From: Macrolepiota albuminosa
Lineage: Eukaryota > Basidiomycota > Agaricomycetes > Agaricales > Agaricaceae
Assembly (NCBI GenBank): GCA_027475525.1
Contig: JAMWFC010000008.1
Coordinates: 1-64,000, forward strand
Direction: 5' to 3'
DNA length: 64,000 nt
This document shows positions 23,482 through 33,162 of the stretch, in pieces (the stretch's first letter is position 1; each line of letters opens with the position of its first letter). The notes beneath the pieces were generated by a model. It worked only from the letters and a program-made list of their open reading frames with translations. It did not search any database and had not been told where the DNA came from. Made by a program: the position numbers and the translations under genes.

Positions 23482-24113
23482 CAGGGTAGGGCATCACAAC
23501 AGTACGTGTCATACGTTGTACGGGAGCCCGCTTTGTGCTGTACCATACATGTCCAGCGGAGTCCGCTACACTGGAGCGGAGCAGTCCCCACAGTGCCGTA
23601 GAATACAGAGCCGCGGACGTGTCACAATGTGCTGTATGACACGGTCCAGTGGATCGATAAAAGGCGGGCACACACATGCGCACGCAGGCCCGGCGGATGC
23701 CAGCGGACACTAGCGGACGTCAATGTGCGTCAGCGGCCGCCGGCGGGCATCAGCACACGAGTGAAAACCTCCTCCATTGGCGGACTTCATGGCATGAATA
23801 AACCCTCCTCGAGGTTCCCCATTTCCCTCCCCTCTCCATTCCTCCCCGCAATAACTCAAGGCTGCGCGTCTCCCCTTCCATCCTTTTCCCACCCCCGACG
23901 CCAGCGTACGTCCACGAAAGGGCCCTGAAAATCTACGCAGGCCTACGCAAGCCACCAGCGGACATCCACGCAGACGTACGTCGACGGACTCAAACCTACG
24001 CGGGCCCTCCCAGGCCTGCGCAGGACACCAGCGGACATCCACAGAGGCCTACGCAGGTCCATGGAGTCTGGTTGGACCAAGGAAAAAAGTAACTTCGTCT
24101 TGCCCGCCGTATG

Positions 24114-24191
24114 CCTGTGGGGGGGAATTGAACCCCCGGCCTTGGGAAAGCCTCCAGCAACGGAACACACATTTAACCGTTGCACCACAGG
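24114..24191 (-). ncRNA. tRNA-like sequence, left arm outer copy
   Basis: 78 nt with a perfect 7-bp acceptor-type stem (CCTGTGG/CCACAGG), a 5-bp T stem (GGGGG/CCCCC) around TTCAATT, an A box TGGTGCAACGG and a B box GGTTCAATTCC. The middle cannot be folded into a normal D arm and anticodon arm, so it is probably not a working tRNA. Its mirror copy is at 28364-28441. Confidence 0.65.
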
Positions 24192-24470
24192 TCCGTTACT
24201 AACGGATAGATTCAGAGGTCGGATAACACAATGAACGGATGCCCACCTACGTTTCCGCAGGTTCCCGTATGAATTTTTTGAGGTGGAAGGGGGGTGGCAT
24301 ACCTCCCAAAAGAGTTTTCGTGGCCTGAAAGGGGCGTTGGCATCAGCAGCCATCAGCTGGCCATCAGCTGGCAGCCGTTGTGACCCGCTGGCATCCGTCG
24401 GCATCTGCCGGATATCCGCTGGTATCCGTCGGAATCCACGGGAATCTGTCAGCAACCCCCAGCATCGTCT

Positions 24471-24624
24471 GGCATCGTCCGGCATCAGGGCAGGAGAGAA
24501 GGAAACGGGGTGCATGGGTGTCCGCCGCATGGGGTGGCGTCTCGGAGGGCATCGTCCGGCATCAGGGCAGGAGAGAAGGAAACGGGGTGCATGGGTGTCC
24601 GCCGCATGGGGTGGCGTCTCGGAG
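24471..24624. repeat. Exact 77-bp tandem duplication
   Basis: 24471-24547 equals 24548-24624, with mismatches just outside. The right arm of the palindrome does not have it. Confidence 0.9.
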
Positions 24625-24770
24625 AGCGTGGGGGGTGGCAGAAGAGGGATGGGGGTGGGGAGAAAGAGGGGGAAGGGGGAAGGGGAGGAGCGTTCTCGGA
24701 GAGCGTGGGGGGTGGCAGAAGAGGGATGGGGGTGGGGAGAAAGAGGGGGAAGGGGGAAGGGGAGGAGCGT
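24617..24770. repeat. Exact 77-bp tandem duplication, overlapping the previous one
   Basis: 24617-24693 equals 24694-24770. It starts inside the second copy of the preceding duplication, as expected if three graph segments were chained without trimming overlaps. Confidence 0.9.
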
Positions 24771-24871
24771 GGGTGTCCGCTGATACGCCAGTGGACGTAG
24801 CAGACGTCGGACGTCAGGTCAGGGGGGAGGAGGGAAGCGGGTGTGAGCCAGCTGATGTCAGCGGTGCAACC

Positions 24872-24950
24872 AGTCCAGTGGTTCAGTGGAATATTCATTT
24901 ATTGATATTCAATATTGTGTACAGTGGTGGGTTCTACTCCTACTTCACCT
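24872..24950 (+). ncRNA. tRNA-like sequence b, left arm
   Basis: A 79-nt module: A box TGGTTCAGTGG at 24879-24889 and B box GGTTCTACTCC at 24930-24940, followed by the common TGGAATATT-type middle. Its mirror copy is at 27388-27466. It belongs to the tRNA-Gly-like family described at 25787. Confidence 0.5.
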
Positions 24951-25330
24951 TAACAGGGACTAATGCTGTGTTTTTATATGGGTGCATTTTTGCTCTACAT
25001 ATACATCGTACTGGCCTGTAGTATGCGCCTGTGGTAGTGGATCTGACCAAAACTCTAGCAATTACTGAAGCGGGATAGGATGGAGGAGTTGACACATGAG
25101 ATCATTCCAGCGCTCATGACAAGTGACGATACACCAGGGCTGACTACTTTTTTTACAAAGATCAGCACAGAGGTAGTCAGCCACAGTGCATTATCAACTT
25201 GTCATGAGCACTGAAATGAACACATGCGCGAACTCGTCCATCTTATGCCACTGCAGAAATCTCTGGAGTTTTCAACGGATCAATTTCATGACGCTAGCGG
25301 ACGTCAGCGGCCTGCTGCTATTATATAATG

Positions 25331-25411
25331 TGAACTATTGGGAGTCGAACCCACTTCTTGTGCACAATATGAAATATCAATTGATGAATATTCCATTGTA
25401 CCACAGGCGCT
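25331..25411 (-). ncRNA. tRNA-like sequence c, left arm
   Basis: An 81-nt module on the minus strand with A box TGGTACAATGG and B box GGTTCGACTCC. Its mirror copy is at 26927-27007. The orientation is opposite to modules b, d, e and f of the same arm. Confidence 0.55.
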
Positions 25412-25627
25412 TGCTACAAGTCAGGACGGTGTTCATGTAGTGCACAAATAGACCCATACAGAATTTGAACGGATAGAGATTTTACTGCAACTGGTGCATC
25501 TGTATTGAATTGACAATATTAGACTGATATTTATTTACACCATAGAAGTATACAGGAAAGAGGAAAACCATGGTTTGTAGCGGAATATTGGACTGATATT
25601 GATTTACACCATAGCATTATACATGAA

Positions 25628-25706
25628 GCGTCTGTGGTGTAGTGGAATATTTCTCATTGGTATTCCTTGTATCTTGCATTAGGTGGGTTCGACTCCTCCT
25701 AGTGCA
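25628..25706 (+). ncRNA. tRNA-like sequence d, left arm only
   Basis: 79 nt with A box TGGTGTAGTGG and B box GGTTCGACTCC, ending TAGTGCA. No counterpart exists in the right arm, where the surrounding 150 bp or so are missing. Confidence 0.55.
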
Positions 25707-25786
25707 TTGAGATCGAACTCAAATATTTTTGACCACACACAGAAGAATAGACTGATGTTTATTTACATCATAGCAATGTAAAGTAA

Positions 25787-25865
25787 GCATCGGTGGTCTA
25801 GTGGAATATTATCCATTGGTCTTTATTATGTCTTGCAGTAGACGGGTTCGATTCCTACTAGTGCA
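25787..25865 (+). ncRNA. tRNA-like sequence e, left arm (closest to tRNA-Gly)
   Basis: 79 nt. The 5' part GCATCGGTGGTCTAGTGG is nearly identical to the start of fungal tRNA-Gly, the B box is GGTTCGATTCC, and the end is TAGTGCA. The anticodon region is replaced by an AT-rich segment (AATATTATCCATTGG..), so no clear Gly anticodon remains. This copy best shows the probable origin of the whole family. Its mirror copy is at 26647-26725. Confidence 0.6.
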
Positions 25866-25961
25866 TTTTCGTCTCACTGTTTTTAGCTAATTGTTATTTA
25901 CTACACCGTATGATAAACAAAGCAAGGTCCTCATTTAAACATAGTGACATCATTTTTGCAC

Positions 25962-26115
25962 TAGATGTAAACTGTACTAATTTTTGGTAAGGATCTGTGG
26001 TCGAATGGAATATTGATACATTGATATTTCATATTGTGTAGATGTAAACTGTACTAATTTTTGGTAAGGATCTGTGGTCGAATGGAATATTGATACATTG
26101 ATATTTCATATTGTA
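25962..26115. repeat. 77-bp tandem duplication cutting a tRNA-like module
   Basis: 25962-26038 and 26039-26115 match at 76 of 77 positions; the last base differs. The first copy creates a truncated tRNA-like start at 25990 without a B box. Confidence 0.85.
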
Positions 26116-26147
26116 TACAAGAGGCGGGTTCGAATCCCACTAGTGCA
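26068..26147 (+). ncRNA. tRNA-like sequence f, left arm
   Basis: 80 nt with A box TGGTCGAATGG and B box GGTTCGAATCC, ending TAGTGCA. A truncated duplicate begins at 25990. It corresponds in position, but not in detail, to module g at 26433 in the right arm. Confidence 0.55.
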
Positions 26148-26211
26148 CATCATTATACATGACATAACTTTGTTTTACTAATTGTTATTTACGTCTATAT
26201 TCTTTCTACTG

Positions 26212-26233
26212 CCCAATTCGAGGGTTCGAGTCC
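26212..26233 (+). ncRNA. B box of a tRNA-like module cut by the gap
   Basis: GGTTCGAGTCC ends exactly where the N run starts, so at least one more module lies at the centre. Confidence 0.4.
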
Positions 26234-26333
26234 NNNNNNNNNNNNNNNNNNNNNNNNNNNNNNNNNNNNNNNNNNNNNNNNNNNNNNNNNNNNNNNNNNN
26301 NNNNNNNNNNNNNNNNNNNNNNNNNNNNNNNNN
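26234..26333. other. Assembly gap (100 N)
   Basis: Exactly 100 Ns, the usual placeholder for a gap of unknown length. It sits at the centre of the palindrome, so the loop sequence, and any gene it carries, is unknown. Confidence 0.98.
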
Positions 26334-26432
26334 TCACTCTGTTTAAATTAGGACCTTACTTTGTTTATTATACTGTGTAGTAAATAACAATTAGCTAAGC
26401 AGGTCAAAAAAGGCAAACGTCTTAATGTTCAT

Positions 26433-26512
26433 TGCACTAAGCAGGAGTCGAACCCACCTACTGCAACACACAATAAACACCAATAGATAATATTCCACTA
26501 GACCATCAAAGC
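26433..26512 (-). ncRNA. tRNA-like sequence g, right arm
   Basis: About 80 nt on the minus strand with A box TGGTCTAGTGG and B box GGTTCGACTCC, ending TTAGTGCA. It lies within a 218-bp direct repeat unit (26334-26400 resembles 26552-26620). Confidence 0.5.
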
Positions 26513-26646
26513 TTAATGTACACAGCTATAGTCTAAATAGATATCATGTCACGCTGTTTAAATTAGGACATTACTTTGTTTATCATACTGTGTAGTAAAT
26601 AACAATTAGCTAAGCAGGTCAAAAATTCTAAACAGTGAGACGAAAA

Positions 26647-26725
26647 TGCACTAGTAGGAATCGAACCCGTCTACTGCAAGACATAATAATGACCAATGGA
26701 TAATATTCCACTAGACCACCGATGC
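26647..26725 (-). ncRNA. tRNA-like sequence e', right arm
   Basis: Mirror copy of 25787-25865, with the same tRNA-Gly-like 5' end and both boxes kept. Confidence 0.6.
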
Positions 26726-26926
26726 TTACTTTACATTGCTGACGCTTCATGTATAATGCACAAACCATGGTTTTCCTCTTTCCTGTATACTTCTATGGTG
26801 TAAATAAATATCAGTCTAATATTGTCAATTCAATACAGATGCACCAGTTGCAGTAAAATCTCTATCCGTTCAAATTCTGTATGGGTCTGTTTGTGCACTA
26901 CATGAACACCGTCCTGACTTGTAGCA

Positions 26927-27007
26927 AGCGCCTGTGGTACAATGGAATATTCATCAATTGATATTTCATATTGTGCACAAGAAGTGGGTTCGACTCCCAA
27001 TAGTTCA
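26927..27007 (+). ncRNA. tRNA-like sequence c', right arm
   Basis: Mirror copy of 25331-25411, with A box TGGTACAATGG and B box GGTTCGACTCC. Confidence 0.55.
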
Positions 27008-27387
27008 CATTATATAATAGCAGCAGGCCGCTGACGTCCGCTAGCGTCATGAAATTGATCCGTTGAAAACTCCAGAGATTTCTGCAGTGGCATAAGATGG
27101 ACGAGTTCGCGCATGTGTTCATTTCAGTGCTCATGACAAGTTGATAATGCACTGTGGCTGACTACCTCTGTGCTGATCTTTGTAAAAAAAGTAGTCAGCC
27201 CTGGTGTATCGTCACTTGTCATGAGCGCTGGAATGATCTCATGTGTCAACTCCTCCATCCTATCCCGCTTCAGTAATTGCTAGAGTTTTGGTCAGATCCA
27301 CTACCACAGGCGCATACTACAGGCCAGTACGATGTATATGTAGAGCAAAAATGCACCCATATAAAAACACAGCATTAGTCCCTGTTA

Positions 27388-27466
27388 AGGTGAAGTAGGA
27401 GTAGAACCCACCACTGTACACAATATTGAATATCAATAAATGAATATTCCACTGAACCACTGGGAC
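27388..27466 (-). ncRNA. tRNA-like sequence b', right arm
   Basis: Mirror copy of 24872-24950. The outer end is doubled by the 77-bp duplication at 27441-27594. Confidence 0.5.
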
Positions 27467-27594
27467 TGGTTGCACCGCTGACATCAGCTGGCTCACATGC
27501 CGACGTCAGCTACCGTCTGAATATTCCACTGAACCACTGGGACTGGTTGCACCGCTGACATCAGCTGGCTCACATGCCGACGTCAGCTACCGTC
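27441..27594. repeat. Exact 77-bp tandem duplication
   Basis: 27441-27517 equals 27518-27594, with mismatches just outside. It is absent from the left arm. Confidence 0.9.
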
Positions 27595-27663
27595 CGCTAC
27601 CGTCTGCTGGCATGCCAGCGGACAGCGGACACTCACGCACCCTCTTCCACCCTTCCCCCTCTT

Positions 27664-27817
27664 TCTCCCCAGTGCCATCCTCTCCACTCCCCACACTACC
27701 TCACACGCCACCCCCGTCCACCACATGCACCCCGCTTCCCTCTCCCCAGTGCCATCCTCTCCACTCCCCACACTACCTCACACGCCACCCCCGTCCACCA
27801 CATGCACCCCGCTTCCC
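27664..27817. repeat. 77-bp tandem duplication
   Basis: 27664-27740 equals 27741-27817; the match runs on two more bases by chance. It is absent from the left arm. Confidence 0.88.
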
Positions 27818-28004
27818 TCCTTCCCCCTGACCTGACATCCGACATCTGCTACGTCCGCTGGCATACCAGCGGACACCCACGCTCCTCCCCTTCCCCCTTC
27901 CCTCTCTTTCTCCCCACCCCCATCCCTCTTCCGCCCCCCCACACTCTCCGAGACGCCACCCCATGCGGCGGACACCCACGCACCCCGTTTCCTTCTCTCC
28001 CGCC

Positions 28005-28215
28005 CTGATGCCGGACGATGCCGGACGATGCCGGGGGTTGCCGACGGATTCCCGTGGATTCCGACGGATACCAGCGGATATCCGGCGGATGCCGACGGAT
28101 GCACGACGGATGCACGACAGATGCCGACGGATGCTGACGGATGCCAGCGGGTCACGATGGCTGCCGACGAACTCCGACAGATGCCAGCTGATGGCCAGCT
28201 GATGGCTGCTGATGC
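28005..28215. repeat. Degenerate 10-bp minisatellite (GATGCCGACG type)
   Basis: A run of imperfect units such as GATGCCGACG, GATGCACGAC and GATGCCAGCG. A mirror block lies in the left arm (about 24340-24500). CpG-rich. ORFs across it give repetitive peptides on several frames and are not taken as genes. Confidence 0.7.
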
Positions 28216-28363
28216 CAACGCCCCTTTCAGGCCACAAAAACTCTTTTGGGAGGTATGCCACCCCCCTTCCACCTCAAAAAATCCATACGGGAACCTGCGG
28301 AAACGTAGGTGGGCATCCGTTCATTGTGTTATCCGACCTTTGAATCTATCCGTTAGTAACGGA

Positions 28364-28441
28364 CCTGTGGTGCAACGGTTAAATGTGTGTTCCATTGCTG
28401 GAGGCTTTCCCAAGACCGGGGGTTCAATTCCCCCCCACAGG
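28364..28441 (+). ncRNA. tRNA-like sequence, right arm outer copy
   Basis: Mirror copy of 24114-24191 with two substitutions. The acceptor-type stem, T stem and both internal promoter boxes are intact. Confidence 0.65.
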
Positions 28442-29073
28442 CATACGGCGGGCAAGACGAAGTTACTTTTTTCCTTGGTCCAACCAGACTCCGTGGACCT
28501 GCGTAGGCCTCTGTGGATGTCCGCTGGTGTCCTGCGCAGGCCTGGGAGGGCCCGCGTAGGTTTGAGTCTGTCGACGTACGTCTGCGTGGATGTCCGCTGG
28601 TGGCTTGCGTAGGCCTGCGTAGATTTTCAGGGCCCTTTCGTGGACGTACGCTGGCGTCGGGGGTGGGAAAAGGATGGAAGGGGAGACGCGCAGCCTCGAG
28701 TTATTGCGGGGAGGAATGGAGAGGGGAGGGAAATGGGGAACCTCGAGGAGGGTTTATTCATGCCATGAAGTCCGCCAATAGAGGAGGTTTTCACTCGTGT
28801 GCTGATGCCCGCCGGCGGCCGCTGACGCACATTGACGTCCGCTAGTGTCTGCTGGCATCTGCCGGGCCTGCGTGCGCATGTGTGTGCCCGCCTTTTATCG
28901 ATCCACTGGACCGTGTCATACAGCACATTGTGACACGTCCGCGGCTCTGTATTCTACGGCACTGTGGGGACTGCTCCACTCCAGTGTAGTGGACTCCGCT
29001 GGACACATATGGTATGGCACAAAGCGGGCTCCCGTACAACGTATGACACGTACCGTTGTGATGTCTCTATGTG

Positions 29074-29080
29074 TTGGATA
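29074..29080. repeat. Right target duplication of the palindromic element
   Basis: TTGGATA, as at 23475-23481. Confidence 0.85.
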
Positions 29081-30093
29081 AGCTTCTTTGCTAGATGTAC
29101 ATTTGCAGCCCCATCTCCTGCCACTGCACTGAACTGTCTCAGATCAAGAAAATTTAAGATCTAAATCAGGTTGGTTAACTGGTGATAATATTCAAGAAGA
29201 GTATTGAGAATGCTTTTACCCTATTTGCCTGCTCAAAAATCTTTTGGCCTGTCATAGAAACACCCTTGAATACATGGCCTTCAATAAAAAAGGAACAATC
29301 ACTCTCTGTTGTAGTGTGAAAGGTATAGATCTCATCCTTAGCTCAGGTACTCCATCCATTGAAAGAAAGTGTAAGATGTACATGCCCATGAAGAAACTCT
29401 TTTAGTTTCTTGTAGAAATGAGCTGTCTCCTCAGTAATTTTTCAAGTAAAGAATGTTGACTGGTCAGGGACCATGTAGTTCATTGCAAGTGCATTCAAAA
29501 GGTCACGGAAAAACTTGTTATTGAGTACAGCAAAAGGAATGCCACAGCAAATGAAGAACTTAAAGAGAAGGTTAATGGTGGCTTGCTGCTGGGCACTAAT
29601 TTTGAAGATGCCAAAGTGCTCAAGAACAGTGCCTTTCCGACTTTCCGTTACATCTTTTTTGGGCTGTTGAAGTTTTGGGAGGTTCTTTGTGTCGCCAGTT
29701 TTGAGCACATAGGAAACTGACTTTCCATTTGCAAGTTCCCAGGCTTCTTGATCCAAGTTGGGCCAGCGTTTGATTTTCTAATCATTTTCTTCAGTATATT
29801 TCATTAAATACAAATACACTATACCAACTTCATATTTCATTGTAGCATGCTCAAGCCATCATTTCAGATCCCTCCCAGCCATACGTTTATTGCATGCCAT
29901 GCAATAAGTCACGACATGGTTGTTCTTCCTTTTAGTAATTACTAATTTGTTAAGGAAGGCATTACTTTTCCTTCCAGGGCTGGCTGATTTAGCTGATTTG
30001 ACATTAACCTGACAAGCAGGGCCTATACCTAATGCTTCCTTCCATCATGACTTTCTATCCAAGTGTTCATGATTGTGGTCCTTGCTATATTCC
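29081..30093 (-). pseudogene. hAT transposase, N-terminal half with BED-type finger
   Basis: On the minus strand a zinc-finger segment YCMACNKRMAGRDLK (near 29,900) precedes a stop and WLEHAT, which fits a C-C..H BED-like finger. The open part 29442-29756 has GIPFAVLNNKFFRDLLNAL, the typical start of the hAT catalytic region. Further on (29240-29160) come the EGHVFKG-type and VAGDGAANVHLAKKL segments, then the break caused by the palindrome. The reading continues at 23474. Stops are frequent. Confidence 0.75.
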
Positions 30094-30346
30094 TGTAACA
30101 GGAGGACCTCTTCAAGGTTCTTTATTCATTATTTACTTTTACACAGCACCCTTAGGGGTGTTGGGAGCATAGTGTACTATAGGGAAATAATTACAATAGT
30201 AATTATTTCCTGATTAATTTACATATAAATTATACAGTATTTACTTGTATTTGGAGTAGATACTTTTTTACTAACACTACATACAGAGAAATCTACCAAT
30301 TTGGCAGATTCTGTGTCTTGTGTGAGTAAGACAGTAATTTCTTACA
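30094..30346 (+). repeat. 5' LTR of element 3
   Basis: 253 bp, starting TGTAACAGGAGG and ending TTTCTTACA. It matches 39977-40229. The bases after it (CTTTTTTGAATTG) do not start with TGG, and no complementary stretch was found in the LTR, so the primer is unknown. Confidence 0.93.
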
Positions 30347-30485
30347 CTTTTTTGAATTGTCAAATGACAATAATCTGTACATAAACATACAAGAACTATA
30401 CATTCTAGAACTTAGTTCTAGAATCTCAATTGACAGTGACATCAACCATCAAGCTTCTTGAGCACCAAATGCAAGCCAATTAACA

Positions 30486-32360
30486 GTGAAATGGATCACA
30501 AACCGTTGCCACCAAAATGGAACAACAATGTCACCGCAAATAGCTATGCTTTGGGCAAGGTATCCAGAGATAAGCAAACTATCGACTAGGGCTAGGCTGA
30601 AGCTGTATGTGAACAAGCACATGCAGTTGATACAGGCAAGAGGTGATGTGATTCCTGAGGTGGGAACAGACGAATATATTTTGGCATATATTCAGATCCT
30701 GGAATTGGAAGCTCAGCTACCTCAATCGTAAAGGCCGTTGAGGATCTGCAGCATCCACCCCAGCAGATGCTAGCAACATCTTTGCCCCTCAACAGGTGGG
30801 GGAGACTCTGGAGCAGTACCAGATGTGAGTAGCAGCTGGGCAGAGGCAGCAGAGGTTCATAGGGTATCAAACTACAGCTATGTCTGTGGCTGAGATGGTG
30901 ACTTCCAGGCCAGCTACACATGTGCAGCTAGACACAGTACCTGAAGAAGTACTGTCACCACAGGTGAAACAAGAGGCGGAGGAACCAGCAGTGCTGGCAA
31001 GGGTACCACTTGCCAATACATTTCAGAACTGAGTCGCATTCCAAAGAATGCAAATCCAGGACTTATGGGGGCAAGGCTACTCTTGTATTGATGATCAAGG
31101 AATTAGTTTCAATGAACTCCAACCCATTGATGAAATGAGGCGAGAGTTTGTGGAACGTACTCAAAACAGTCATTGAAACAAGCACGGGAGCAATGTCAGC
31201 AGTCAAGAGGTACCGCAGGGGCAGGGGATAGAGAGAAATAATGGAGTTCAGGGTCCTCAGGCTGAGAGATCTCAAAGCCCCAGGGGACCGATGACTTGGT
31301 CAGTGTGGGCCTTCTCAATGTTTGTCCTCATGGAGGGACGCAACAAAACACCAGGTATGAATGAGGCCACCAGAGCCTACACTGATATTATGCATTGACA
31401 ACTGGTGAGCATAATCGATGATGCAGTAGGAATTGCCCTGCGGTTACCCGAAGGAATCAAACCATGGAGGGCTGATCCGAAGCATATTCTGCCCTACAAA
31501 GAGGGAATAAAGTTCAGCGAGCTTGAGGACTGGACCATGGATGTATGCTACCACCTGGCAGCATGTCTGTACAGTGGAGATCGTATGGACAAGGAACAAA
31601 TCTTTGTGCTATCAGAGTTTCTGGAAGGTCTGGCAAAGAGGTGGTTTTGTTACCACATCCTCCACTTTAATTGGGCAAGGCAGCAGTGGACATTCAAGGA
31701 TGTGATCCTTGAACTGTACAATTGATTTGTAAGTGCATCCACAATGCAGGATGCATGGGAGGCATTTTACTTGACAGTGTACACTGGAGCCCTCAGAGTA
31801 CAAGGGTTCTATGATACCCTGGTTGACCATGCCCAAAATATGGCCATTTACCCTGATGCCTAGACAGTATGCAAGACCTTCCTTAAAGGCATTTCTGCAG
31901 AGATGAGACGAGTGCTAATCTGTGATGACGGATTATCCCCAGAGATAAATGAGGTTGAGGAATTTGTAGTGCATGCCATACGTTACAAACAGGCATTGAA
32001 GATAGCACGCCACTTTGATCAGCATAGCTCACGGTTAAAAGTGGCTACTGGGCTGGTGGAGACATGCCAGTTGAGAATGATAGGCACTTTCCTGATCAGG
32101 AAAGCAGACATGGAACGCAACCAAAGCCTTAGGTTCGTAGTGAGATGAACGTTGTCGGGGCCTCATTGTCCTAAGCCGATGGGGCCTAAAATTGGGACTG
32201 AGGAGCACGGGCACAATCCACCTAAACCTGAGGCTAATTGTGACCCGTGTAAAGAGCAGGGACCAGGCCCAGATGGGTCAGGTGAAAAACGTAAAGTGAC
32301 GTGCTATGCATGCAGTGAGAAAGGACATTTTGCAAGCACTTGCCTGAGGAAGGGGCAGGT
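30486..32360 (+). pseudogene. Gag of element 3
   Basis: Pieces at 30486-30731 and 31405-32150 share one Gag-like pattern, including FLEGLAKRWFCYHI and WARQQWTFKDVILELYN typical of the capsid region. Stops fall at 30729, 31723, 31861 and 32146. A CCHC zinc knuckle is intact at 32302-32343 (CYACSEKGHFASTC). An acidic tail follows to about 32780. Confidence 0.8.
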
Positions 32361-33162
32361 AGCAGATAAATCACAAGCATATGTATGTGCTGCGCACACT
32401 GAGGCAGAGGAGTCTGCGAATGATGCAGATGAGGAGCCAGATGTGGAGGAGGAGGATGAGAGCTCCCAGTCTGGTAATGAGGGCCCAGTGGAGAATAAGA
32501 TAGAAATGGTGATGATTGATGGAGATGAGTATGTGAAAGTGGATATCTATGACTCAGAGCTCTATGCTAGTTCTGCGGAATCAGAGTTCTTGATGGCGTT
32601 AACCAACTTTTCTGAGAATGAGGAAAGCATGCAGTTGAACACAGGTCGGGTGAAGGTTCACAAAGTGAAACTTTGGAAGGCAGCACATAAGCTAGCCTGG
32701 CCACAACTGCAATGCAAGGATAAAGAATGTTTGGCCACCTACGTTAAGGTAGGAGGTCACAAAGCATGGACTTTATGAGACTTAGACAGTACCACCACAG
32801 GAGTAACACCCCAGTTTTGTCAGGTCCATGACTTGGCGGTGCATCAGCTCAAGCAGCCCATAACTCTGCAACTGGGCACTGTGGGCAGTCATGCTGTGGT
32901 GCAATTTGGAGTGAACCTTGAAATATCTATCCCAGGGTCAATGAGTGTCGAATACGTGGATGTGGCAAATTTTGACCAGTATAACATAATTGTAGGGACA
33001 CCATACATGCGCAAGCACCAGGTGGTACTTGACTTTTGCAATAACAAAGTTATTGTGGTGGATACCAAGATTCCTGCAGTGTGGATTGCAGTGGAGGAAG
33101 TTGGAGAGAGAGTTTGCCACCAACATGCAATGGAGCAGAAAAGAGTGGTGGGCAACAATTGA
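32361..33162 (+). pseudogene. Gag-pol linker and retropepsin (element 3)
   Basis: After an acidic linker the protease starts near 32776. Its active site reads DLDSTTTG, so the usual Gly after DS is Thr, preceded by a TGA stop. The later strand IIVGTPYMRKHQVVLDF is well conserved for this family. The altered catalytic loop suggests an inactive copy. Confidence 0.7.

Larger units (their letters stand above)
23482..29073. mobile_element. Giant palindromic (foldback-like) element with tRNA-like modules
   Basis: The left arm (23482-26233, 2752 bp) and right arm (26334-29073, 2740 bp) are inverted copies of each other around a 100-N gap. The element ends CAGGGTAGGG..CTATGTG and is bounded by a 7-bp duplication. 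The outer half of each arm is GC- and CpG-rich with short degenerate repeats; the inner half is AT-rich and holds several tRNA-like sequences with A and B boxes. The arms are not identical. The right arm lacks one tRNA-like copy and about 150 bp around it, the inner parts differ, and single-base changes are scattered throughout. The palindrome is therefore not one arm assembled twice. No transposase ORF is visible outside the gap. The class is uncertain (foldback or non-autonomous hAT-like). Confidence 0.8.

Noticed and set aside
24114..24191. A functional tRNA gene
   Set aside because: Terminal and T stems are good, but no regular D arm or anticodon arm can be drawn, so no amino acid can be assigned.
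25186..27152. Identical 84-codon ORFs in both arms
   Set aside because: They overlap a tRNA-like module and mirror each other only because the arms are inverted copies; no protein features.
28005..28215. CRISPR-like array
   Set aside because: Units are about 10 bp, degenerate and contiguous without spacers; the genome is eukaryotic.
24283..28612. Several ORFs of 100-210 codons in the GC-rich palindrome arms
   Set aside because: They read the short repeat units in different frames on both strands, give repetitive Arg/Pro/Asp peptides, and have no domain.
23482..29073. The palindrome as a pure assembly duplication of one arm
   Set aside because: The arms differ by substitutions, by a missing module and in their inner parts, and the insertion has matching target duplications with different flanks.
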